Assembly (NCBI GenBank): GCA_003415625.1
Contig: PYIU01000001.1
Location: 7,380,210-7,444,209, forward strand
Length of the DNA: 64,000 nt
Reading direction: 5' to 3'
Origin: Aquanectria penicillioides
Taxonomy: Eukaryota; Ascomycota; Sordariomycetes; Hypocreales; Nectriaceae
The translations under genes and the position numbers were made by a program. Of this stretch, positions 34,692-44,462 are shown piece after piece. Below the pieces are notes generated by a model, which was not told where the DNA came from, made no database searches, and saw only the letters and a program-made list of their open reading frames with translations. Positions within the stretch are counted from its first letter, which is position 1, and every line of letters begins with the position of its first letter.

Positions 34692-35981
34692 ACTGCCTCT
34701 TGGGGCCGAGTGTAGTGAATGACTGAAATATTCTTGGACAATTCGAGACAGCTTCCTGGGTGGAGACGTTGACTCTCTCGGTTGTTGCAGACGGGCAAAA
34801 CCGCCCTGACAGCATTTGTCAGACACGCCCTGCGCAAGTTTGGACTCTCGGTGTATCAGTCTCCGAGGTGTGCGTAGCAATTCGTTCAGCTGATGGATCT
34901 GGATCCAGCAGTTCTCGCAGAGCCCGGAAAAGCCGAGGCTGGTTCTTCCCCGCAAAATGGCGCGTCGGTTCGTGTGGCCCCGGACCATTCCCACTCGAGC
35001 CTCTGTTCTGCTTGACAAGTGTCTTGGCCGGCCAGGCCCAATCCTGGACCTGGAGGTTTTGTGTGGCCCAGCCCCCCTGTTGGGTTTTGTTCCTTACCCC
35101 GCGTCTTCCCCAGGGTTGCAGGTTCGGAGTTCGGGCTGCTTGGGTTTTAGATCAGGGCTTGGCTGAGGAGGGTTTTTGCTTGGCGATGCGAACATGGAAT
35201 CCTCGGCTCCCGAGTCCAGCCAGATGTCCGGAAAAGCCGGAATGTGGGGTAAGACCCGAGGGTTCCGTGGTGCAACGACCCCGCAGGCAGAGTTCCTGGG
35301 GATGCACGTTCCGTTCTGTGCTCCGTTTTATTTTTGGCTTGCCGTGATGGGGCGAACAAGAGTGTCTTGGCTCGGAGGTTCGTGACGACGTTGTATTTTT
35401 CATGTCCCTCTTGGTACGCCTCGAGCCTACCGAGATATTATCGATGGCTGTTGACTTTCTGACGGAAGAACTACAAACGATTGGCCAGTGGAACAGCTCC
35501 GTCACAATGCGAATTGTTGGAGTGGTTTGCCCCGTGGCGCAGCATGGGAAAAGGCGTACGTACCTACATGGTCTCAATCACCACCACAGAGTCGATTAAA
35601 CCCAAGCAATTGTCCTTTGAAGAAAAGTCATCTTCATCCTTTAGGCTGCTTTGCATTAAAATAACAACAATAAAATAACATCACAACAACACAACAACCG
35701 TGTTCACCATCATATCCAATGCTAAACGGCCCTTTTGCTCAACCCCGTGAGCCACTGGAGTCATCCCCGCAGTCTTCTTCTCTGGCGTCACATTAGCGCG
35801 CATTTCCCCGCACTCGCATCTGCCAGCTCGTCCCCCCATAGTGGGTTTGCTGGGTCACGTTCGCCAGCTGGTCGCCGCCACTTTTCTCCCACATTCCCGC
35901 GTGCAAATTGTATCAACTGCGCCGTCCTGCGACGCCCTCTGCTTTGCTTTCTCACCGAAACTCGACCGCCTGAACGAGACC
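34692..35981. other. Long GC-rich intergenic region
   Basis: About 1.3 kb. It contains many unordered open frames without motifs. The segment before 35982 is C/T-rich and probably the 5' leader of the regulator that follows. Confidence 0.4.
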
Positions 35982-38485
35982 ATGGATGGCGCCAATGACA
36001 TGCAGAAACCCAGGCAAAAAGCTCGTCGGCCTCGAGCGGTGCTCGCTTGTGAGCTGTGTCGCATCAAGAAGAACAAGTGCGACGAGCTGCACCCGTGCAG
36101 CTATTGTCGACGCAGGTACCTCCTCGTCAGCAACTTGGCCAATGTCTAACCAACCCAGAACGAAATGTCGAGTGCACATACCGGGGATCCAACGGTACCA
36201 TCCTGAAGAGAAGATTCACGCCCGAGTATGCTTGATCCCAAACGCCGCCGGCGCATTGCAATGCTGACTGTTAGGTGCAGATACGTGCGACAACTCGAAG
36301 AGCAGGTCAGGACGCTCCAATCCTCGCAAGGCCCGAATGCGCCGCCCGAAACCGTGTCTGCGACCGCGGTAACCCCAGGATGCCTCTCCTCCAATGCAGA
36401 ATCTCCAAAATCCTCCAGCATCAATGTGTCGGTTACTGGTTCAGCAGGCCCAAACCGAGACTGGGGGTACCAGGTGCCGTCACCGAGCTGCAGCTCCAAG
36501 CAGAGTGCTCAAGAGCTGTCGGCCGTCAACCTCCACACCCGAAGCGTGGAATTCTACGGTAGCTCATCTTCAGTAGCTCTGCTTTCCAGAGTCCAGCGGA
36601 ATGAGGACCCCGAAATGCTGTCGCCGGCCAAGGAACAGGACAACGGTTCCATCGTCTCCAATCTGCACAACCCACGCTTCTCGCCTGGCATGATGGATGG
36701 AATTCAGCAGTCGCTCGGCTCTCAACCTACTCCACCAACACCTGGAGTCTCACTTCACTTCCATAAATGCAGCGTCTTCATCCACGGCTTCTTTTCCTCG
36801 AATCATTACATCCATCCCATACTCGATAAACAACGATTTCTCGAACGATGCGAACAGCTTTGGGCCGGCAACGAGGCATCCCAGACTGGCAGCTTCATCG
36901 CTCTTTACTACAGCATACTTTCACTGGGGGCGCTGATGAGCGTGAGAGAAGAGGAGCCAATAGATGGCATCACAAACCGACAGTGGAGTCGGAAATTTTC
37001 GATGAGGCCCTGAGCCACTGCTACCGCCTCGGAATGGTGACCGACTTGGAGATGGTGCAGTGTTATTTCTTCCTTGTAAGTCAGCAGCTTTAACCCAAAG
37101 GATATTCCTAATATCAACACAGGCAAAAATATGTCAAAACGAACTTAACCCTCATTGTGAGCCAATCTTTTCAATTTGCGGCCATCTGATTGCTAACTCT
37201 GGTAGGGGCGTATATGTATGTCGGGCAGGCTGTGAGAACAGCTTTAGCGATGGGAATCAACAGAGAGCCTCCTGCCCAGGTACAAAGAGATATTGAAACA
37301 CTAAAGGCAGAGGCCAGAACCTGGTGGTAAGTAGTATGTCCCAGCAGGCTAAGCACGAGGCTAATGAAAAATCACAGGGGGCTCTATTCCTTGGAAATGT
37401 ATGCAAATCAGTCACAGAAAAAGTATCCCAACTAACCTCCACAGGGAAATGTCGTTTGCAATGGGAAGACCGGACACTCTTGGTTCAGACCTATACCATA
37501 ATCGCCGCTTTCCGATGATACGAGAATCACAAGAACAGATAACCTCCCAACAACAAATGGATTTCATGGAACCTCCACAATGCGCCATTATCAAATACAT
37601 GGTCGACTTTTCCCGAATTACTAGAGCCGTATGCCTCGGCATTTATCTTTCCGATTTATCACCTCCAGAATTGCTAGCACGAGCAAATCAACTCGAGCAT
37701 GATCTCGACCGATGGGTTGACAGCCTTCCGGCCGCGATCCGCCCATCTCGGCCATTTTCAAATAAAATGTCTTTAAAGAGCATCAAAGACGCACAGTATG
37801 CCAAGAGACAGCGATTAGTTTTGACAATACGTAAGAAAGCTCTACGACAGGCGTAAGGATGTAGACTGACAATAGTAGGATATCATAATTTGAGAATCCT
37901 AATGTTTGGCTCCTTATTGATAAACTCATCACCGGGGGACCAGGCGGTAATTTCTTCATCCGAGGGCATTCAAAAATGTCTAGATTCCGCGAAACAAACA
38001 ATTGACATCATCTACCACGTATATCAACATCACGACTTCTTCCAGACCTGGTAAGTGCTCTGTTGCAACCATAAAAGTAATTGCTTACACGATTTAGGTT
38101 TTACAACATCACTTACATATCTTTCGCCACGTCTATTATTCTTGTATACCTCGGCCAGGGAGCAGCCGATGACGAAGTGCAATGTCTGGCGGGTTTCATC
38201 GAACGCGCCATCGAAATTCTGGAAACAATGGATGAGTGCGTGGTCGCGACGAAAGCAGCCGCAATCATCCAACATGCTCTGCAACAAGCGCAAAACAGGT
38301 CGGCGTCACAAATTAACGAAAATGCGAGACGCGACGGCGCGTTGCCATTCAACCACCACTGGGGTCCATTGACCCTGATTGACGAAGTTTTTGACTCAAA
38401 TCTAATGTTTGAAGCCGGGATGTGGGATGACACGGAGGCTCTCCTTCGGTTCCTGAGCGGCTCAGGGCCGGAGATCAAATGGTAG
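35982..38485 (+). pseudogene. Zn2Cys6 transcription factor (XlnR/CLR-like layout) with one frameshift
   Basis: Regulator with the N-terminal zinc cluster and Fungal_trans domain. The cluster starts at VLACELCRIKKNKCDELHPC; its last part, SYCRQRNVECTYRG, is obtained only if the first intron is 36112-36158 with a GC donor and AG acceptor. A GT donor two bases further along gives the wrong frame and destroys the sixth cysteine. Later exons are 36159-36225, 36281-37075, 37123-37156, 37206-37326, 37378-37398, 37445-37830, 37879-38050 and 38098-38485. Inside the third exon the frame changes once, at the T run 36996-36999: WSRKF before, FDEALSHCYRLGMVTD after; adding one base would fix it. The central domain shows the usual YMYVGQAVRTALAMGI and SLEMEMSFAMGRP. 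The single lesion may be a real knockout or a sequence error. Convergent with the GH3 gene. Confidence 0.75.
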
Positions 38486-38693
38486 ATACCAATGGCGAAG
38501 CACAAGTGGTGAGCCAGTAATGATCATGTATATCAACGCGTTATGAAGAGTATGCCATTGACGACTCCATTGACAAAATAGGCTCTTATTGCCACAAACA
38601 CGATGACTCAACAAAGTACAAATCTATCTACAAAAGAGCCGCGTGAATCTAACTCTAATCTATGTGCGAATAATGGTACATATCTCGCCATTC

Positions 38694-41111
38694 TTAGATG
38701 GTGGTCGTGGCACTGGCGTGGAGATCCCTCGAGCTGGATCCCACGGTAAACTTGTACTCGCCGCTGGCAATGGCCCACTTCTGAGCCTTGGTATCCCAGT
38801 AGCTGAGATCACGACGGCGAAGGCTGAAAGTGATGTCTGCCGTTGCGCCGGGAGCGATGGTCGTCTTCTCGAAGCCTCTTAGGATGCGCTCGGGTTGTTC
38901 GGCCTCATCTGGGAAGCTGACGTAGAGCTGGGCAATCTCGGCACCCTTGCGAGAGCCAGTGTTCTTGACGGTAGTCTTGACTGTGATGACCTCGTTCCAC
39001 AAGTCAGCCTGGCCTCCGGGAACAAGCTTGCCAGTGGGGTATTTGGACGACAGGGCAGACTTGTCCTTGACATTGATCTCGACATCGCCGTAGGAGAAAG
39101 TGGTGTAGCTGAGGCCGTGACCGAAGGGGTATCGCACGGACATGTTTTGAGCGTCGAAGTAGCGGTAGTCGATGTGGACTCCCTCTGTGAAGTCGCACTG
39201 CGCAGTCTCGCAAATGGCGGCAGGATAGTCGGTGGTGTTCTTTGCGATGGTGTGCGTCAGTTTCGCGCTGGGGTTCACCTCGCCGTATAGAACGTCTGCA
39301 ATAGCGTTGCCGCTTTCCTGGCCCAAAAGACCAGAGTACAGCACAGCAGTGACGTTGGTGTTTTCAATCCAGGCATCGAGAACGCGTGGGCCAGAGGTGT
39401 TGATGACCACAATGGTATTGTTGCAGTTGGCAGCAACGGTCGTGACCATGGTGTCTTGGTCGTCGTCAGAGAGCTCGCTTCGGTCACCACCCTCGCCAGA
39501 GTAGGAGTTCAGGAATACCAGGCAAGCTTCGGCGTTCTCGGCATAGTTGTCAAAGGACGGAGTAACTGCTGTTCCTTCTCCCAGGCTACCTAGGTTGACA
39601 TCGGCCCGCTTGGAGAGGCTCGGTGGGCTTGAAGAGTTGCCGCCGCTGGGACCCAACCCGCCGCCGATGCCGCCACCTCCAGAGCCGCTAGTGCTAGAAG
39701 TATACGTGTTGTTCATAATCCACCAAATCATACTGTTGTCCTCGATGGCGCGGGTAGTAAGAGACTGAAAAGGGGTCATCAAGTAGGGGAACGAGAGTTG
39801 GCCAGAACCGGTACCGCTGGCCAGATGGCCCTGGTAGACGTCGCTGTCGGTGCCCTGAACGGAAAACGCCTGGTTGGGTCCAGCCATACAAGGGCCTGCG
39901 TGCGCACCGAAGAGTGCAATGGTACGTGGCTTGTTCAATGGCAGACCAAGGCTGCTCTCGTTGGAGTTCTTGAGCAGGACAATCGACTCGCCAGCAACCT
40001 TGCGGATTAACTTGTTATGCTCACCACGGACGTTGCGGTACTCGGTAGAGCTAGCCTTTGAGGGCTGCTTGCCGTCGTCCAACCCAACATAGTAGTATCC
40101 AATAACGTTTCGAATGGCCATGTCGTCGAGGCGTTCCTGAGTGAAGCTGCCATTGGCAATGCCAGCCTCCAGGATAGTATCAGTCCACAGAGAGCTGGAG
40201 CCGAAGTCGAGGCCAGCATTGGCAGATCCATATGAGGTAGTTTGGGAGTTCACATCGGGGAATACCAAGCCGGGGAAGCCCATGGTCTTCTTCAGCACGC
40301 CGCTGATGAGCTTGTTGTTCTCGCAAGAGAGGGTGCTATTGACTCGGGTCATAGCGCACATGACCGCCATCATGCCGGCCTTGACACCATCCGCAAACGG
40401 CCAGGCGTACAGCTCGTGGGTTGTCTTGTCATCAGCGTTAGAAGAGTAGACCTCACTGGTGGTGGCAGAGGTTCCCGAAGATCGGTTAGTCTCTTGCTCA
40501 TTCAGCAGGAAATGGCGACCGCCAGCGATGACACCAGCAGAGTTCATTCCTGAGATGGCTTTGGCCATGGCGATTCCAGAGAGATAGGGGTCGACGGAGA
40601 AAGTTTCAGGGGTTCTTCCACCGTAAGGGACTCGACCCAGAGGGCCTGGCTCGGGGCCATCAATGAGGTTGTAGCCCATACCGTAGAACTCATCACCAAC
40701 GGCCTTGAACTGGCTCTCAATGAGGTCGCGGTTCCAAGACATGGTCAGGGCATTAGCCATTGTGAAACCTGAAACGTAAAATTGGTAGTTGATACCAGAG
40801 ACGCCATCTTTCGTATTGAGGGCTGTCCAGGTATGATTTCCAGTGAGGCTGCCACCAGTAATGATGGTAATCTTTTCCGTATTGTTCAAAGTGGCCACGA
40901 ATGCCTTGGCCTTTTCATAGGCGCTGTCAGTTTCGCCACTGAGTTGGACTGGGAACTATTAGTTGCTGAATCTACCTCAAGCCAACTCTCGTTTCAGCTT
41001 ACCATATCCATCCTCGAGTATGGCAGTGATGGTCGATGAATTAGACGCTGCAAGGCCGCCAGTAGCAAAAACAAGCGTCGAAAACGAAACGAAAGACTTT
41101 GAAAACTTCAT
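38694..41111 (-). CDS. GH3 beta-glucosidase-like, secreted
   Basis: Secreted glycoside hydrolase family 3 protein. Exons are 41111-41003 and 40948-38694, giving 787 residues; the acceptor must be taken at the CAG ending at 40949 to keep the frame DGYVQLSGETDS. A signal peptide (MKFSKSFVSFSTLVFATGG) and several N-glycosylation sites are present. Domains: N-terminal barrel with GPEPGPLGRVPYGGRTPETF, then GRHFLLNEQET where the usual text is KHF/Y, and FPDVNSQTTSYGSANAGLD where the nucleophile aspartate is normally followed by tryptophan (SDW); the aspartate is kept. Next come the second alpha/beta domain with a Gly/Ser-rich insert near SGSGGGGIGGGLGPSGG, and a C-terminal fibronectin-like domain ending DLSYWDTKAQKWAI. 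The altered subsite residues suggest a member of the divergent bglF/bglG group; activity on cellobiose is not certain. Confidence 0.88.
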
Positions 41112-42041
41112 GTCGAATTAAGGAGTGACAGGACGTGGGCGCTCACACCGCCAAATCCCATTGTGCAAAATGGCTGCATTCCCGCAGCAGTATTTATTTA
41201 TCTTACTTACACGCGCGCATTCAAGAGGATGCGGCTCTGACAGCACATAGGTGGTGGAGCCGCCATTGAAACATTTAGTGAAACTCAAATTAGGGACTCG
41301 CGCACTACAAAATTACGCGGCTCGTCGCAAGACTCGGGACTTTTTTGAGGACGCGCAACCAGTGGGCCGACGAGAATGTTGGCGCACTGACAGAAGCAAT
41401 AAACTCAACATGCGCCCAGCCAAAGGCTTCACCTACGTTACTGGTCTCTTGCGCGGGGCCGAGATGGCAAACACCGTCAAAGTCACCACGGTAATGGATT
41501 TTTATACTGGAATATCTAGCGTCATTTATAAACTCGATGCTTCAACTCGCCAGAGTCCATGGCAACTCTTGGTTAAGACAGCGCAGAACGGACGAGCCCG
41601 TTATCCAATTGGTCGCATGAATCCTCACCGTGCTCGCGCACGTCTCTCTCTCCGATAGATTGTCCACTCCGGACTTTTGGTGCTAGCAAACAGGGCGCAG
41701 GCTTGTTAAGGCACAGCCGGCCTGGTTTCCTAGACAGGCAATTTCCGCCTCCGTGGGCCACTGGCCAAAGTGTCAGAGGTCACATCGTAATTTAGAGCTC
41801 TTGCGCACGTGTGGGGGGCTGGCCTGTAACTAGTGAGGATCATTGTGAGGGCAGGGAAGAGGATGGGCAGATTGACACAAATTTGCCGATTCAACTTGGT
41901 CTGGTATTATTACGCAGGCTGCCGATCTATGCTATATTGTGGCAAAAAAATACAACCTTGCATCGTATCGGAATTCCACAAAGAATAACTTCCGCTTACT
42001 CACCTTGATCGTAAACAGACCTATCTAACTTTCGTTTGAGG
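41112..42041. other. Intergenic region with GH3 promoter
   Basis: A minus-strand TATA-like ATAAATAAATA lies at about 41192-41203, some 85 bp before the GH3 start. The rest shows no gene. Confidence 0.45.
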
Positions 42042-43124
42042 TTAGGATATGGTCGTGAGATGCTTGACTGAGAGCTTGCCAGCTGCTTCGTTCAGCGCAT
42101 TTATTTCCGCATGTGCCATGGGAATGCCATTCTCCTCTCTCTCCACTTTCAACAACCTTTCCGGTTCTCCTGGAAAGTAAACCCGATCAACACCGGCAGC
42201 TTTCTCGGAGCCTGTAACCCGGCCATACAAATACTGCATCCTATCTTTGAATTCTTCTAAACTCAAGAAGAGGTCCGGTTTGATAGCCATTATGAAGTGA
42301 CCCACATTGGCTACTTTGGCCGGTTCTGATGGCCCAGTCACATGGCCGGCAAACGCCGACCCTGAGAGCACTCCAGCAAATACATCCATCATGATGGCCA
42401 GTCCCGAGCCTTTTGGACCGCCCATTGGGAGCATGAATCCTTTCAGAGCGGCAGCAGGATCATCGGTAGGTCGCCCCTCTGAATCTGCTGCCCAAACGGT
42501 TGGGATCTTTTCCCCTCGACGCAAAGCCTTGTATATCTTTCCCCTGGCCGCAATCGAAGGTGCCATATCTAATATGAAACTTGACTCGGACCCCTTTCCC
42601 GGAGCGCCGCATGCGATTGGAGACACCCCAATGCATTTAGTCGTGCCGCCCCAGGGTGGCATTGCAGGGCTGGAGTTTGTAAAGACGAGGCTCATCATGT
42701 CTGCGTCGATGGCTTGCTGGACCAACCATGCGGCCATCCCATAGTGATTTGAATGTTTGATACCAGCCATTCCAATACCAAACGTCTTCGCCGATGCGAT
42801 AGCGGCCTTCATTCCCGCATGGGCAGCCACATAACCCCACCCATTGTTCGCATCAACTTGTGTGACTACTGGTGTAAGTTCTTTCACAATGGGCTGCGCA
42901 GTCGGATTGAGAGCACCGAGCTGAATTCGTTCGAGGTACGAGGGGATTCGATTGATCCCGTGGGTGTCAACACCACGCAAGTCCGCAGCAACGAGGCAAT
43001 GCGCCACGATCTTGGCGTTTTCGCGGGAGACATCAAGTGCCTTGAGAATATCCTCAGCGAATCGTCGAGCCTCGGAAGCGTCAACAATTACACGAGGCGC
43101 TTGTTCCGCCATGTTATCTGACAT
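42042..43124 (-). CDS. Malate/L-lactate dehydrogenase-type oxidoreductase (LDH2/MDH2 family)
   Basis: NAD(P)-dependent oxidoreductase of the Ldh_2 family, which contains malate, ureidoglycolate and sulfolactate dehydrogenases and delta-1-piperideine-2-carboxylate reductase. Single exon, 360 residues from the ATG at 43124 (context AAAATGTC). An upstream ATG at 43160 would add 12 residues of little family character. Signatures: ADLRGVDTHGINRIPSYLER, GWGYVAAHAGMKAAIASAKT, SNHYGMAAWLVQQAIDADMM (active-site His), FTNSSPAMPPWGG, and GGPKGSGLAIMMDVFAGVLS. No targeting signal. The exact keto acid cannot be assigned. The frame is clean. Confidence 0.88.
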   Translation of the reverse strand: MSDNMAEQAPRVIVDASEARRFAEDILKALDVSRENAKIVAHCLVAADLRGVDTHGINRIPSYLERIQLGALNPTAQPIVKELTPVVTQVDANNGWGYVAAHAGMKAAIASAKTFGIGMAGIKHSNHYGMAAWLVQQAIDADMMSLVFTNSSPAMPPWGGTTKCIGVSPIACGAPGKGSESSFILDMAPSIAARGKIYKALRRGEKIPTVWAADSEGRPTDDPAAALKGFMLPMGGPKGSGLAIMMDVFAGVLSGSAFAGHVTGPSEPAKVANVGHFIMAIKPDLFLSLEEFKDRMQYLYGRVTGSEKAAGVDRVYFPGEPERLLKVEREENGIPMAHAEINALNEAAGKLSVKHLTTIS

Positions 43125-43712
43125 TTTTATCTTATTTCTTGGTATTTCTGATCTAAACATAGATAGTATTCGTTTAAACTAGGAATATCATGACCACTAA
43201 CTTGGGTCATGGAGGGGAGCTTACATTCAGTAGGTGTACGAGCGTCCCAAGCTGATTTCTAAATTGCCCAGGAAATCTCTTGTGCTAATGATTGTAAAGA
43301 AAAAATTGATATTCTTTGGAGTTTAAAAAGATCCCATTGTATTTGGTTTGACGGCGTTTTAACTTTGACTCATCGGGCTTGAGCCGGTCACATGTTCCCA
43401 TCGTAGCGTGTCGATCTTACGGTCCATACCCCGACCAATGCCGGAAATGCGAGATGTCGGTTTAATGCCGATACAAGTGGTCGGAAAATCTGGTATGCGC
43501 ATGGTTATTGAATGGAAATAAAATTGCACGGAGCGGTCTATTATAGACAAGTTCATCTTGCAACCGGTCGCCATATATTTGGATGTGGGCTATGCCTGAT
43601 TTCATCGTATTCAAAAAATGATCACAACTGATATGCGGTAAGCTGCAAGATGAAATTAATTCACGTGTAGTGAAACATTAACTCGATTTGAAATTCCTAT
43701 TGAGCACATCTC
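43125..43712. other. Intergenic region
   Basis: No gene recognised between the dehydrogenase start and the 3' end of the split membrane-protein gene. Confidence 0.4.
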
Positions 43713-44198
43713 TTACTTCGGTGGATTTTGGGGCATGAAACCAGGCTGCGCATCCGAACTTGCCTGGAATCCCGTAGCAGTTCCCATCGATTGATCATTG
43801 TTCATCAACGTTCTCCCCCACCTCCATACTTTCAATGTATCCTCTGCTTCTCTGTCCGCCTTCTTCTCAGGCGCATCTCCAGAAGCCATTCCAGACACCG
43901 GACCCAGGCGAGCGATTCCAACCGGGTCGTAGCCCACGGTAATTGTCTCGTCGGCAATTCCCCAACGGCCCCAACATCCCAACATTGTCGACAAGAAAGG
44001 GACGAGCAAGATCAACAGTGCTCTAGGCTTATAGACGTACATAGGAGAACGCTGCGAGCGGGTAAATTTCAGGTCTGACGAGTTGGAGCCACGAGCGAAC
44101 GCATGCAGTGTAGCCATGTCAAAATTTGCTTCAATTTGACGAGCCACTGTTTCGGCATCATTATTTGCGTCGGTGCCGAGAAGTAGAAAAGCCATTGG
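43713..44198 (-). pseudogene. 3' half of a membrane-protein gene split by the retrotransposon
   Basis: C-terminal 162 codons of a fungal membrane protein; the N-terminal half is at 51370-52596. Reading begins just after the target duplication with PMAFLLLGTDANNDAET and runs to the TAA at 43715-43713. It includes a single transmembrane helix (RALLILLVPFLSTMLGCWGRW) and a hydrophilic tail rich in Gln, Asp and Pro. Codon by codon it fits the end of the other half when the element and one ATTCC copy are removed. The upstream reading (MDMAFNNILISSVSRDRN...) that seems to extend this frame is inside the LTR and is not part of the gene. No damage other than the insertion is seen. Confidence 0.85.
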
Positions 44199-44203
44199 AT
44201 TCC
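44199..44203. repeat. Target-site duplication, left copy (ATTCC)
   Basis: ATTCC directly before the left LTR (which begins TGTCGC) and again directly after the right LTR (which ends GTGACA). Confidence 0.9.
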
Positions 44204-44462
44204 TGTCGCGGGATACGGAACTAATGAGGATATTGTTGAAGGCCATATCCATTACGTGTAGCTGTCACACAGCCAGCTCGGAGCTCCATCTTTTGACCCA
44301 AGCATTAGATCCATTTTAGGTAAGCTTAATAGGGCATAGAACCCAATTAAAGCAAGCTTAATATAAATAAAAGGGAGCTTTAAGATAATATTCCCTTTAT
44401 AGAAAATAAAGCTTTTAATAGACTTTATTATATATATATTTATTATATAATTTTATATAATA
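44204..44462 (+). repeat. Left LTR (259 bp)
   Basis: Aligns without gaps to 51111-51369. By hand I count 57 differences, all C/T or G/A transitions. From 44204 to about 44298 the left copy keeps C/G where the right copy has T/A (32 sites); from 44327 on it is the left copy that carries T/A (25 sites). Confidence 0.92.

Noticed and set aside
34760..35347. 195-codon plus-strand frame in GC-rich intergenic DNA
   Set aside because: No recognisable motif or splice support, and competing frames exist on the other strand.
44199..44252. Apparent continuation of the membrane-protein frame (MDMAFNNILISSVSRDRN)
   Set aside because: This stretch lies inside the left LTR; its mutated copy is present at the start of the right LTR (51111 onward), so it belongs to the element.
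44263..44300. LTR start at TGTCACAC (44263)
   Set aside because: Alignment of the two repeats extends 59 bp further left to TGTCGC at 44204, and only that border gives a matching 5-bp duplication.
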